A DNA stretch of 43,061 nucleotides from Alphaproteobacteria bacterium (GCA_030433005.1 JAUILQ010000046.1:1-43061); one strand, 5' to 3'. Counted from the stretch's first letter, positions 1 to 9,100 are shown. The notes: generated from the letters alone by a model not told the origin. Numbers and translations are program-made.

Positions 1-80
1 TATGCGGCGTCGTGCGCGCATTCTCATGGACGTTCATCCGGGGCTCCGGGAGCTCGCTGTTTGGTCTGCCAACCACAGCT

Positions 81-102
81 TTCACCCCAAGCCTCGGGTG
101 AA
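81..102. repeat. Short inverted repeat in the upstream gap
   Basis: Seven-base arms TTCACCC (81-87) and GGGTGAA (96-102) are perfectly complementary across an 8-base loop. There is no T-tract on either side, so it is not a convincing terminator. It could be an operator or the end of a transcript from outside the window. Nothing else recognisable lies in bases 1-150, and no partial gene at the left edge is convincing. Confidence 0.3.
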
Positions 103-153
103 CAACCTCCATAGCAACGACACCTAGGCGACGAAGCCGCTCCTGCCGCGCGC

Positions 154-167
154 TTGAGCCATATCAA
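154..167 (+). promoter_or_regulatory. FNR/FixK/Anr-type binding site candidate
   Basis: The sequence TTGAG-CCAT-ATCAA matches the TTGAT-N4-ATCAA consensus of CRP/FNR-family oxygen regulators except for one base. Both core half-sites TTGA and TCAA are intact with the correct six-base spacing. It lies about 60 bases before the ATG at 227, a usual position for activation of the stress-type gene that follows. Only the sequence match is seen; regulation by low oxygen is inferred. Confidence 0.55.
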
Positions 168-226
168 GGTCTGCACCGCCGCCCCGGTGCATTCCGGTGT
201 CCGGGAACCACAACCGGACAAAGGCC

Positions 227-811
227 ATGACAGAGCAACAGCCCGGCGCGGAGGTCCGCGAAGCCGTCGGCGTTTTCGACGACGCCGAAGGCCTGCAGGC
301 GGCGATCGACGAGTTGCTGGAGTCGGGTTTCGACCGCGCCTACATCAGTCTCCTGGCCAGCGAGGCGACGGTCGAGCGTGAGCTCGGACACCGCTACGAC
401 AGGGTCGCCGACGCCGAGGACGACTCGACGATTCCGCGCACGGCCTACGTGTCGCCGGAGACGCTCGGCGATGCCGAGGGCGGCGCCATCGGCGTCCTGA
501 TGTACATCGGCGCCACGGCTGCCGCCGGCGCGGTCGTCGCCTCCGGCGGCACGCTGGCGGCGATCCTCTCGGCAGCGGCCCTCGCCGGCGGCGCGGGCGG
601 CTTGGTGGGGTCGCTGCTGGCGCGCTGGCTCGACCGGCGACACGCCAGCTACCTGCAGGAGCAGCTCGACCGCGGCGGCCTGCTGCTCTGGGTGCGCACG
701 GTGGACGAGGCCCACGAGCGGCGGGCGGTGGAGATCCTCGCTCGCCACTCGGGCCGCGACGTGCACGTCCACGGGCTACCGGCGGGCGCCACCTCGGCGA
801 CGGCTTCCTAG
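227..811 (+). CDS. General-stress-type protein with Gly/Ala-rich hydrophobic segments
   Basis: A 194-residue protein whose first 45 residues (VGVFDDAEGLQAAIDELLESG) resemble the N-terminal domain of general stress protein 17M/YflT-like proteins, a small alpha/beta fold. Two Ala/Gly-rich hydrophobic stretches follow (about residues 90-140) and probably insert in or span the membrane. The C-terminus (LLLWVRTVDEAHERRAVEILARHSG) looks like a second small alpha/beta unit. I chose ATG 227 over an in-frame GTG at 197 because family similarity begins just after it. An FNR-like box sits about 60 bases upstream, suggesting induction under low oxygen or general stress. It stands alone, convergent with the HD-domain gene. 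The biochemical role is unknown. Confidence 0.7.
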   Translation: MTEQQPGAEVREAVGVFDDAEGLQAAIDELLESGFDRAYISLLASEATVERELGHRYDRVADAEDDSTIPRTAYVSPETLGDAEGGAIGVLMYIGATAAAGAVVASGGTLAAILSAAALAGGAGGLVGSLLARWLDRRHASYLQEQLDRGGLLLWVRTVDEAHERRAVEILARHSGRDVHVHGLPAGATSATAS

Positions 812-882
812 AGCGACCGGGCGACGCCGCCTTCGCGGGGACGACGGCGGAGGAACGGGGGCAAGGGGCGGCCGGCCCTTGA

Positions 883-1458
883 CTAGTACTCGCGGCCCTC
901 GACCTGGCCCCAGGCCTCGCTGGCGAAGACCCGCTCGACGATCGGCAGGAAGGTCTCGATCGGCTCCTCGCGGTAGGCCGGGTCGAAGCAGTTCTGGTCG
1001 TAGAGGTGGCAGAACTCGGCGCAGTCGTCGAACCACTTGTGGCCGCGGAAGCGCTCGCGCTCGTCGCGGTCCTGGCCGTAGTGGTGGAAGTAGTAGTAGC
1101 CCTGGAACAGCCCGTGGTGCTGGACGATCCACCAGACCCGCTCGCTGACGTAGGGGCGCAGCACCGCGGCGGCGAAGGCCGAGTGGTTCTTCGGCGCGAT
1201 GACGTCGCCGATGTCGTGGAGCAGCGCCATGACCACGTAGTCGTCGGCGCGGCCATCCCTGAGGGCGCGCGTCGCCGACTGAAGGGAATGACGGTAGCGG
1301 TCGATCTGGTAGCCCAGCGTCGGGCCCTTCATGCGCTCCAGCAGCCCGAGGGCCTCGCCGCCGATGCGGCCGCGGGTATGGGCCTCCTCCTCGCGCGCGA
1401 GCAGGGCGTAGTCTTCGGCGGTGCCGTCTTCCATGCGCGTGAAGCTGACCGTGTCCAT
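883..1458 (-). CDS. HD-domain protein, possible di-iron hydrolase or oxygenase
   Basis: A 191-residue single-domain HD-superfamily protein. Likely metal ligands are H57, the H81-D82 pair (LLHDIGD), H92, H114 or H115 (VQHHGLFQGYYY) and a late Asp near residue 154. The 24-residue spacing from the first His to the HD pair matches HD enzymes with a dinuclear iron centre such as PhnZ. An aromatic run (GYYYFHHYG) follows the metal site and may line a pocket for a quaternary amine; this is inference. The gene is last in a minus-strand group after the corrinoid activator and methyltransferase, separated from them by a palindromic repeat of about 80 bases and a tandem repeat. It could be a phosphohydrolase or an HD-type oxygenase acting on a choline- or betaine-like compound. 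No direct evidence decides. Confidence 0.75.
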   Translation of the reverse strand: MDTVSFTRMEDGTAEDYALLAREEEAHTRGRIGGEALGLLERMKGPTLGYQIDRYRHSLQSATRALRDGRADDYVVMALLHDIGDVIAPKNHSAFAAAVLRPYVSERVWWIVQHHGLFQGYYYFHHYGQDRDERERFRGHKWFDDCAEFCHLYDQNCFDPAYREEPIETFLPIVERVFASEAWGQVEGREY

Positions 1459-1549
1459 GGGGTCTCCTGGGCTAGGGGCTCGGGACGCCGACTCTAGCGC
1501 CGCCGCCCCCGCCAAGGCCAGGGGGCTGCGAGCGCCTCCAGCCCGAAGC

Positions 1550-1628
1550 GTCATCCCCGCGCAGGCGGGGATCCAGGGCCACGGGCTCGGAGCGGGCCGC
1601 CCTGGATCCCCGCCTGCGCGGGGAAGAC
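1550..1628. repeat. Dispersed palindromic element, GTCATCCCCGC family
   Basis: Two 29-base arms (1550-1578 and 1600-1628) are inverted copies with a single mismatch, around a 21-base spacer. The arms begin GTCATCCCCGCGCAGGCGGG and contain GGATCCAGG. A second member of the family lies at 42841-42940. Such elements are common in alphaproteobacterial intergenic DNA and can fold into long hairpins. It sits in the gap between the HD-domain and RACo genes. Confidence 0.8.
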
Positions 1629-1680
1629 GGAAGAAAGGGGGGATGACGGAAGAAAGGGGGGATGACGGAAGAAGGGGGGC
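1622..1680. repeat. Tandem repeat, 19-bp unit, about three copies
   Basis: The unit GACGGAAGAAAGGGGGGAT starts at 1626, 1645 and 1664. The last copy has one base change (AAG for AAA) and is cut short. The array overlaps the right arm of the palindromic element and ends just before the stop codon of the RACo gene. It is purine-rich on the plus strand and probably arose by slippage at the palindrome edge. Confidence 0.85.
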
Positions 1681-1688
1681 GGGCCGCC

Positions 1689-3779
1689 TCAGCCCGCCCG
1701 GCGGCGGCGCCGGCGGCCGCCCTCGCCCTCGGCCGGCGGCTCGGGCAGGCGCGGCTCGGGCAGGGCGACGACCCTGGCCAGCTCGGGGTAGGCCGCGGTC
1801 TTGTGCGGCAGCGCCATGGCCTCGACGAAGTGCTCCTGGAAGCGCGGTTCGACGGCGGTCTCGACCTTCTCGACGCGCTTGACCAGCTGCTGGATCTCGT
1901 CGCGCGCCTTCTGGTTCAGCAGGGCGATGCGCGCGCCGGTGCCGGCGGCGTTGCCGGCGGCCGAGACCTTCTCGAGGTCGCAGTCCGGGATCATGCCCAG
2001 GATCATCGCGTACTTCGGCTCGATGTGGCTGCCGAAGGCGCCGGCGAGCTGGATGCGGTCGACGCGCTCGACCCCGAAGCGGTCCATCAGCAGGCGCGTG
2101 CCGGCGTAGAGCGCGGCCTTGGCGAGCTGGATCGCGCGCACGTCGGTCTGGGTGACGCAGATGCGCGGGTCGTCGGGATCGGCGGGGTCGTGGACCAGGT
2201 AGCGGAAGGTCCGGCCGTCGGCCTCGATGCGCGGACTCCTCGCCGCCAGGCTGCCGTCGATCGTGCCGTCGGCGAGGATGATGCCGGCCAGGAACATCTC
2301 GGCCAGCACCTCGATGATGCCGGAGCCGCAGATGCCGGTGACGCCGAGCGTGCGGGTCTCGGCGGTGAAGCCGGGCTCGTCGCTCCAGAGGTCGCAGCCG
2401 ATCACCTTGAAGCGCGGCTCCAGGGTCTCGGGATCGATGCGCACGCGCTCGATGGCGCCGGGGGCGGCACGCTGGCCCGAGGTGATCTGGGCGCCCTCGA
2501 AGGCGGGACCGGTCGGCGAGGAGCAGGCGAGCAGGCGGTGGCGGTTGCCGAGCACGATCTCGGCGTTGGTGCCGACGTCGACGACGAGCGAGATCTCGTC
2601 GCGCAGGTGCGGCTGCTCGGACAGGATGACGCCGGCGGTGTCGGCGCCGACGTGGCCGGCGATGCAGGGCATGACGTAGACTCGGGCGTCGGATTCCAGC
2701 TCCAGGCCGATCTCGCTGGCCCAGATCGTCATGCCGGAGTTCATGGCCAGCGCGAAGGGCGCGCCGCCCAGCTCGGTCGGGTCGATGCCGAGCAGCAGGT
2801 GGTGCATGATCGGATTGCCGACGATCACCGCGTTGAGGATGTCGTCGACCCGGATGCCGGCCTCGTTGGCGACCGTGTGGAACAGCTCGTTCAGGCCGGC
2901 GCGCACCGCCTCGGTCAGCTCGAGCTCCCCGCCGGGGTTCATCATGACGTAGCTGACCCGGCTCATCAGGTCTTCGCCGAAGCGGATCTGCGGGTTCATG
3001 ACGCCGCCCGAGGCGACGACCTCGCCGCTCGCCAGGTCGCAGAGATGGGCGGCGATGGTCGTCGAGCCGACGTCGACCGCGACGCCGTAGACCTTGTCGC
3101 GGAAGCCGGGGTAGACGGCCGTCAGCACCTGGCCGCGGTGGATCGCCGCCGTGACCTTCCAGGCGCCCTCGCGCAGCGTCTTCTGCAGGCCCTGGATGAC
3201 CCGCAGGTCCCAGTCGAGCTCGGCCAGGCCCCACTGCCGCTCCAGCGCCTGGAGCAGCCGCTCCAGGTCGCCGCTCGGCTTGTGCATGTCCGGCTCCTCG
3301 ACCTCGACGTAGTGCAGCCGGATCGCCGGGTCGAGCTCGATGTTGCGGACCTCGGCGCGCTTGCGCACGACCTGCTTGTGGACCTGGCTTTCGGCCGGCA
3401 CGTCGATGACGGCGTCGGCCAGCAGCTGGGCCTGGCAGGACAGGCGCCGGCCGGGCTTCATGCCCTTGCGGGCCTGGTAGCGGCCCTCGACCTCGTTCCA
3501 GGCGGTGACGTGGTCCTGGGCGCTGCGGATGCCGTGCTTGGCGAACTCGCCCTGGCCGACGACGACCTGGCAGCGTCCGCAGATGCCGCGGCCGCCGCAC
3601 ACCGAATCGACGTCGACGCCGAGCGCGCGCGCGGCCTTGAGCAGCGGCGTGCCGACCGGGAAGCGGCCGCGCCGCCCCGAGGGCGTGAAGACGACGAGGG
3701 CGTCGCCGCCGCTCACCTCGGCTGCGGCCGTCTCGGGCAGCGTGGCCTCGCCCGCGGGGGCCTGCTCGGGTCCGCTCAT
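1689..3779 (-). CDS. Corrinoid activation protein, RACo-like (2Fe-2S plus DUF4445 ASKHA domain)
   Basis: A 696-residue protein that reactivates oxidised cob(II)amide corrinoid proteins by ATP-dependent reduction. The N-terminal ferredoxin domain carries C61-x5-C67-x2-C70 (CGGRGICGRC) and C115 (RRLSC), the plant-type 2Fe-2S pattern. The ASKHA ATPase part starts near residue 235 (AVDVGSTTIAAHLCD), with a second phosphate loop VVDVGTNAEIVLGN and ending in the usual GAFGSHIE region. I chose the ATG at 3779; an in-frame extension upstream overlaps the preceding gene and has no family similarity. The C-terminus is a Gly/Glu/Arg-rich tail with six arginines in a row, like the tail of the gene before it. 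It lies 19 bases after the methyltransferase gene, so the two are probably cotranscribed. Low-potential electrons could come from the ferredoxin system encoded at 38333-42822. Confidence 0.93.
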   Translation of the reverse strand: MSGPEQAPAGEATLPETAAAEVSGGDALVVFTPSGRRGRFPVGTPLLKAARALGVDVDSVCGGRGICGRCQVVVGQGEFAKHGIRSAQDHVTAWNEVEGRYQARKGMKPGRRLSCQAQLLADAVIDVPAESQVHKQVVRKRAEVRNIELDPAIRLHYVEVEEPDMHKPSGDLERLLQALERQWGLAELDWDLRVIQGLQKTLREGAWKVTAAIHRGQVLTAVYPGFRDKVYGVAVDVGSTTIAAHLCDLASGEVVASGGVMNPQIRFGEDLMSRVSYVMMNPGGELELTEAVRAGLNELFHTVANEAGIRVDDILNAVIVGNPIMHHLLLGIDPTELGGAPFALAMNSGMTIWASEIGLELESDARVYVMPCIAGHVGADTAGVILSEQPHLRDEISLVVDVGTNAEIVLGNRHRLLACSSPTGPAFEGAQITSGQRAAPGAIERVRIDPETLEPRFKVIGCDLWSDEPGFTAETRTLGVTGICGSGIIEVLAEMFLAGIILADGTIDGSLAARSPRIEADGRTFRYLVHDPADPDDPRICVTQTDVRAIQLAKAALYAGTRLLMDRFGVERVDRIQLAGAFGSHIEPKYAMILGMIPDCDLEKVSAAGNAAGTGARIALLNQKARDEIQQLVKRVEKVETAVEPRFQEHFVEAMALPHKTAAYPELARVVALPEPRLPEPPAEGEGGRRRRRRAG

Positions 3780-3798
3780 CGCGTGCCGGGCGGCGGCG

Positions 3799-4725
3799 TC
3801 AGACCGCGGCGCGCCGGCGCCGGCGCTCGCCGCGCCCCTCGCGCCCGCCGCCCTCGCCGGCCTGGGCCGCACCCTCGGGCGCCGGCTCCCGGTACTTGCG
3901 GATCCAGCGCCCGCAGTTGGCGTCGACGCCGTTGAGCACGTTGGCCGCCATGACGCCGGCCATCTCCTCGTCGTGCAGCGGGTTGAGGATCGCCGAGGTC
4001 ATGCCGGCGCCGGCCGCCATCGCCAGGAAGGCCTGGTTGAGCGCGTGGCGGTTGGGCAGGCCGAAGGAGATGTTCGAGGCGCCGCAGGTCGTGTTGACGC
4101 CGAGCTCGTCGCGCAGCCGGCGGACCAGGGCGAAGACCTGGCGGCCGGCGGTGCCCATGGCGCCGATCGGCATGACCAGCGGGTCGACGACGACGTCCTC
4201 CTTGGGAATGCCGTGGTCCTGGGCGCGCTCGACGATCTTCTTCGCGACCTCGTAGCGCACGTCGGGGTCCTCGGAGATGCCGGTCTCGTCGTTGGAGATC
4301 GCGACGACGGCGGCGCCGTACTTCTTGATCAGCGGCAGCACCGCCTCCAGGCGCTCCTCCTCGCCGGTCACCGAGTTGACCAGCGCCTTGCCCTGGTAGA
4401 CCGCCAGGCCGCTCTCCAGGGCCTCGACGATCGAGGAGTCGATCGACAGCGGCACGTCGGTCAGCGACTGCACCAGCTTGACCGTCTCGGCCAGGATCGC
4501 CGGCTCGTCGGCCAGCGGGATGCCGGCGTTGACGTCGAGCATGGCGGCGCCTGCGGCGACCTGGGCCAGGGCGTCGCGCTCGACCGTCGAATAGTCGCCG
4601 GCGGCCATCTCGGCGGCCAGCTTCTTGCGGCCCGTGGGATTGATGCGCTCGCCGATCACGCAGAACGGCTGGTCGAAGCCGATGATCACGGTCTTCTTGT
4701 GCGAGGAAACGACGGTGCGCGCCAT
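3799..4725 (-). CDS. Methyltetrahydrofolate:corrinoid methyltransferase (pterin-binding domain)
   Basis: A 308-residue TIM-barrel protein of the pterin-binding family (PF00809), related to AcsE/MtrH and to the folate domain of MetH. It moves the methyl group between a methyl-corrinoid protein and tetrahydrofolate. Family motifs are IGERINPTGRKK near the N-terminus, LDVNAGIP, VPLSIDS, KALVNSVTGE, AISNDETGI, VVDPLVMPIG and CGASNISFGLPNR. The start at 4725 has an AGGAG ribosome site about 7 bases before it; a longer open frame to 4914 runs into a palindromic repeat and is not coding. The C-terminal 30 residues are low-complexity and Arg-rich (RRRRRAAV). Its partner is presumably the corrinoid protein at 13683-14390, and its methyl acceptor tetrahydrofolate links to the MetF-like protein at 11554. 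Confidence 0.93.
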   Translation of the reverse strand: MARTVVSSHKKTVIIGFDQPFCVIGERINPTGRKKLAAEMAAGDYSTVERDALAQVAAGAAMLDVNAGIPLADEPAILAETVKLVQSLTDVPLSIDSSIVEALESGLAVYQGKALVNSVTGEEERLEAVLPLIKKYGAAVVAISNDETGISEDPDVRYEVAKKIVERAQDHGIPKEDVVVDPLVMPIGAMGTAGRQVFALVRRLRDELGVNTTCGASNISFGLPNRHALNQAFLAMAAGAGMTSAILNPLHDEEMAGVMAANVLNGVDANCGRWIRKYREPAPEGAAQAGEGGGREGRGERRRRRAAV

Positions 4726-4896
4726 GGCGAGGCTCCTGTTGCCGGCACCCGACTCGGGGCCCTTGCCGGCGGTGGCGATGATGCCGCGCAGTTTGTCGGA
4801 GCCCGCCGTTCGCACTTGCGATGGTGCGACAGGTAACGGCCGAAATGCGCAATGGATGGCGCTCGCCGCGCCGTCCGGGCCCTTCGCGCTTTGATC

Positions 4897-4973
4897 GTTC
4901 GACAAGCTCACCATGAAGCGCTCCTCGACGGCCGCTCGGACTCGACCGTCGCTTCATGGTGAGCTTGTCGAAC
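4897..4973. repeat. Dispersed palindromic element, GTTCGACA-GCTCACC family
   Basis: Perfect 24-base inverted arms at 4897-4920 and 4950-4973 (GTTCGACAAGCTCACCATGA and onward) enclose a 29-base spacer. Related elements occur at 13551-13669, 16428-16530 and 22254-22348. It fills the middle of the 371-base gap 4726-5096 between the divergent methyltransferase and AzlC genes. The rest of that gap shows no gene, and I see no riboswitch in it. Confidence 0.85.
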
Positions 4974-5096
4974 CATGAAAGCGTGGGAGCGCCTCGCCGC
5001 ACTCCGGAACTTGTCTCGGTGACATCGGCGGCCCGCATGGCAGCCCGGCGGCCGGCGGCGTTGACCCGAATAGGACAGCAGCGCTTCCCTATTCCC

Positions 5097-5819
5097 ATGA
5101 CCGGCGCCGCGCCCCAGCCGACCGCTGCCGAGGTGCCCGCGCCCTTCACCCTGCGCGGCGGGCTGAGGGGCGCGCGCGACGTGCTGCCCTACATGCCCTC
5201 GGCGCTGGCCTTCGGCGTCGTCTTCGGCATGGCGGCGCGCGAGGCCGGGCTGTCGCTGCTCGAGGCGGTGCTGATGAGCGCGATCGCCTTCGGCGGCTCC
5301 GCGCAGCTGCTGGTGCTGTCGATCTGGACGACGCCGCCGGCGATCCTGGCGCTGGTCTTCGCGACCCTGGCGATCAACTCGCGCTTCCTGCTGATGAGCG
5401 CGACCATGCGGCCCTGGTACCGCCGCCTGCCGAAGCGCCTGGCCTATCCGCTGCTGTTCTTCCTGGTCGACGCCGGCTGGCTGCTGGCGCTCCGGGCGCG
5501 CGAGCGCGGCGAGGACGACGCCGCCCACCTGCTCGGCAGCGGCCTGATGCTCTACGTCGGCTGGGTCGCCTCGACCTGGATCGGCCATGCCGGCGGCGCG
5601 CTGATCGGCGATCCCGAGGCCTTCGGCCTGGACTTCCTGCTGGTCGCCTTCTTCGCGGCGATCCTGGCGGCGACCTGGAAGGGCGCCCAGGATCTCTGGT
5701 CCTGGGGCACGGCCGCGGCGGTCTCGCTGCTCGCCGCCTGGCTGCTGCCGGGCGCCTGGTACGTGCTGCTCGGCGGAATCGCCGGCAGCCTGGTCGGGGC
5801 AGTCCGCCATGGCCGCTGA
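5097..5819 (+). CDS. azlC: AzlC-type branched-chain amino acid export permease, large subunit
   Basis: A 240-residue integral membrane protein of the AzlC family (PF03591). With AzlD it forms an exporter for leucine, isoleucine and valine or their analogues. Family signatures are GARDVLPYMPSALAFGVVFG at the N-terminus, the conserved SAIAFGGSAQLL segment and LAINSRFLLMSATMRPWYR. Hydrophobic segments are spread over the whole length. The ATG at 5097 matches the family's usual beginning; an upstream ATG at 4956 lies inside the palindromic repeat and is rejected. The gene overlaps azlD by 11 bases, so translation is probably coupled. No regulator gene is adjacent. Confidence 0.95.
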   Translation: MTGAAPQPTAAEVPAPFTLRGGLRGARDVLPYMPSALAFGVVFGMAAREAGLSLLEAVLMSAIAFGGSAQLLVLSIWTTPPAILALVFATLAINSRFLLMSATMRPWYRRLPKRLAYPLLFFLVDAGWLLALRARERGEDDAAHLLGSGLMLYVGWVASTWIGHAGGALIGDPEAFGLDFLLVAFFAAILAATWKGAQDLWSWGTAAAVSLLAAWLLPGAWYVLLGGIAGSLVGAVRHGR

Positions 5820-6141
5820 AGCGCTCGCGGATCCCTGGTCGCTGGAGCCGGTCAACCTGGCCGTGATCCTGGCCATGGGGGCGGCGACCTACGCGATGCG
5901 CGCCGGCGGCTTCCTGATGATGCGCTGGCTGCCCCAGGGCGGCCGCGTCGAGGCCTGGCTGAAGGCGGTGCCCGGCGCCGTGCTCATGTCGATCGTGGCG
6001 CCCGCGCTCTTGAGCCATGGCCTGCCCGGCGCGCTGGCGATCGGCGCCAGCCTGGCGGTCATGCGCGCGACCCGCCAGGACCTCCTGGCCGTTGTCGCCG
6101 GCGTCGCGACGATCGCGCTGGCGAGACAGCTCGGGATCTGA
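5809..6141 (+). CDS. azlD: AzlD-type branched-chain amino acid export subunit
   Basis: A 110-residue, four-helix membrane protein of the AzlD family (PF05437), the small partner of AzlC. The conserved core AAATYAMRAGGFLMMRW-like segment (ATYAMRAGGFLM) and the VPGAVLMSIVAPAL helix are present, followed by the hydrophobic LAVMRATRQDLLAVVAGV region. Length is normal for the family. The start overlaps the end of azlC. Its stop at 6139-6141 abuts the stop of the convergent autotransporter gene without any spacer, so no room remains for a terminator between them. Confidence 0.93.
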   Translation: MAAEALADPWSLEPVNLAVILAMGAATYAMRAGGFLMMRWLPQGGRVEAWLKAVPGAVLMSIVAPALLSHGLPGALAIGASLAVMRATRQDLLAVVAGVATIALARQLGI

Positions 6142-9100
6142 TCAGAACCTGAGGCTGCCGCCGAGGAGGAAACCGTGGTCCTGGGCGCCGTCGGAGAAGC
6201 GCCCGGCGTAGCCGGCGCCGAGGGACCAGCCGTCGTCGGCGGCGAGGTCGACGGAGAGGCTGAGGGCGGCGCTGTGGGCCGGCTCGTCGAGGCCGGGCAC
6301 GGACCAACTCGTCGAGGTGCCGGCGAAGCGGGCGTCGTACTGGCTGCGGCGGTCGCCGAGACGGCCGAGCCACAGCGCCTGGGCGGCGGGCGTCAGGCGC
6401 AGGCCCTGGCCGAGCTCGAGGTCGTACGACAGGCCGAGGCCGGCGCGCGGCAGGACGGTCAGGCTCTCGCTGTCGTCGTAGGCGAGGTTGGCGCTGCCGG
6501 CGCCGCTCTCGCTCCAGGCCGCCTCGGCCAGGAAGGCGAGGCCGAGGCCGGCTGTCGGCGAGACGGTGAGGGCGCCGAGCTCGACGTCCCAGGTGGCGCC
6601 GAGATCGCCGAGGAACTCCCAGCCGGGGTGGTCGCCGCTTGCGGTCTCGTCGTAGCCGGCGAAGACCGCCCGCCGCTCGGAGGAGAGGTCGTGGCGGGCG
6701 AGGCCGAGCGAGGCGGCGAGGCGCAGGCCGTCCCCTTGCGGCTGCCAGGCGCCGGTGGCGGCGGCCATCAGGGCCTTGCCCTCGCCGGAGACCAGGCCGT
6801 CGTCGCTGTTGGTCTGGCTCTCGACGCGGGCCAGCGTCAGGCCCAGCTCGAGCCCGCCGCCGAGCCGGAAGCCGACGCCGCCGGCGAAGCCCGCATAGTG
6901 GCGCTGCTCGCCGGCGGCGAGGCCGTTGCCGTCGCGGCTGCCGAAGCCGCCGACGCCCTGCAGCCAGACTTGCGGTCCGTCGGTCTCGGCGCGGCGGTCC
7001 GGGACGTCGGGCGTCGCGGTGACGAAGCCGAGAACGTCGGTCGTGCCGGCCTCGCCGAGCGCGAGCTGCGCCAGCCCCACGCTCCGGGTCGCGAAACTGG
7101 CGGGGCCACTGCGGGCGAAGCCGGTCCCGCCGCCGGCCTGGGCGAGCTGCAGCACCGCCTGGCTGCCGAGCTGCGTGGCCTGTGCCGTCGAGCCGGCGCC
7201 GCTGCCCGAGAGCTGCTGCACGGCGGCGTCGAGCATGCTGCCGTCGTCGAGGGCGAAGAGCGTCTGCAGCAGCGGGTCGGCAGAATCGCCCTCCGCCTCC
7301 CGCGTCGCCTCCAGGTCGTCGAGGCCGGCGGCCGCGCCGGCGAGCCCCGGCTCGCTCGACAGCTCGGCGAAGGTGGTGGTCAGCCGGCCGAGCAGCAGCT
7401 CCAGCTCGTTGCCCTCGGTGGCCAGCGAGAGCCCGAAGGTGAGGGTCGAGCCTGCGGCATAGGCGACGGAGTCGAACGCGCCCTCGATGCCGTCGCTGGC
7501 GGCGAGGATGGTGTAGCGCCGACCGCGGACATAGCTGCCGGGCTGCGGCGTCACCTCGACCGCGGCGCCCTCCTCGATCGTCGCCGTGCCGGCGACCTCC
7601 AGCCTGTCCGAGCTGCCGTCGGCGGCGATCTCGACGCCGAAGGTGCTGCCCGAACGGAAAGTGATGTCGCCGCTCGACAGCGTGCCGATCGAGTTGCCCG
7701 GCGCGATCCGGCCCGCGGCGTCGACGGCGCCGACCGCGCCCGAGCCGCCGAGCGTCGCGCCCGAGCCGATCGCGACGTCGCCGAGCGTGCCGTTGACCGC
7801 GACTGTGCCGCCGGCGATCGTCGTGCCGCCGGTGAAGGCGTTGTCGCCGTCGAGGATCAGCGTGCCCTCGCCGGTCTTGGTCACGCCGCCGCTGCCGGAG
7901 ATGGCGCCCGAGAAGCTGGTGCTGCTGCCGTCGCCGCCGGCGGTGAGGCGGCCGGCGCCGAGGCCGACGCTGCCGGCGCCGGCCAGCGAGCCGATCGTCT
8001 GGTCGAAGCCGGCGAGATCCAGGGTCGTGCCGGCGGCGACCGTGACCGCGCTGCCCGAGCCGAAGGCGTCGGCGGCACCGGCCCGCAGGGTGCCGCCGTC
8101 GATCGTCGTGCCGCCGCTGTAGGTCGCGCTGCCGGTCAGGGTCAGGATGCCGCCGCCCGCCTTGACCAGGGCGCCGCTGCCGGAGATGTCGCCGGCGAAG
8201 GTGCCGTCGCCGCGCTGGTCGAAGGCGAGCGTGGCGTTGTCGACGATGTCGCCGGTCAGGCTCGCGGTGTCACCCTTGAGCGTGCCGCCGTCGACGGTCG
8301 TCCCGCCCGAGTAGCTGTTGTCGCCGGTCAGTGTCAGCGTGCCGCTGCCGGTCTTGGTCAGGCCGCCGCTGCCGGAGATGTCGCCGGCGAAGGTGCCGTC
8401 GCTGCCCTGGTCGAAGGCGAGCGTGGCGTTGTCGACGATGTCGCCGGTCAGGCTCGCGGTGTCGCCCTTGAGCGTGCCGCCGTCGACGGTCGTCCCGCCC
8501 GAGTAGCTGTTGGCGCCGGTCAGTGTCAGCGTGCCGCTGCCGGCCTTGGTCAGGCCGCCGGTGCCGGAGATGGCGCCGGAGAAGCTCACGGCGTCGGACC
8601 GGTCGAACGCGAGGGTGCCGTTGTTGACCACGTCGCCGGCAAGGCTGCCGCTGGTGCCGCCGTCGCCGATCTGCAGCGTCCCGCCGGAGATCGTGGTGCC
8701 GCCGGTATGGCTGGCGGTGCCTGTGAGGATCAGGGTGCCGGCGCCGGTCTTCTCCAGCGGCCGGGCGCCGCCCGCCTCGGTGATCGCGCCGGCCTGCGTG
8801 GCGCTGCCGCTCGCCACCTGGAGCTGCGTGCTGTTCGAGTTGACGGTGATCGGCGTCGAGATGGTGACGCCGTCGGCGTAGGCGACCGTCGAGCCCGTGG
8901 TGGTCAGGCCGGCGCTGCCGAGCGCGTCCGAGTGGCCGAGCAGCAGGGTGCCGCCGGCCAGGGTCACGCTGCCGGCGAAGCTGGCGTTGGCGGCGCCGAG
9001 CGCCAGCGTGCCGGCGCCGGCCTTGACCAGACTGCCGTCGCCGGCGATCGAATCGGCGTCGGCGAGGCTGAGGGTGCCGCCGGCGACGTCGAGGGTGGTG

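Noticed and set aside
197..226. GTG start at 197 for the stress-type protein
   Set aside because: It adds ten residues unrelated to the family and lacks a better ribosome site than the ATG at 227.
1662..3935. Long plus-strand frame opposite the RACo gene
   Set aside because: Composition-driven shadow rich in Asp, Gln and Arg with no family motifs.
4726..4890. Possible cobalamin, SAM or glycine riboswitch before the corrinoid methyltransferase gene
   Set aside because: No B12-box or other conserved riboswitch core could be found on the transcribed strand.
4956..5096. N-terminal extension of AzlC from ATG 4956
   Set aside because: The extension begins inside the right arm of a palindromic repeat (MVSLSNHE) and has no similarity to the exporter family.
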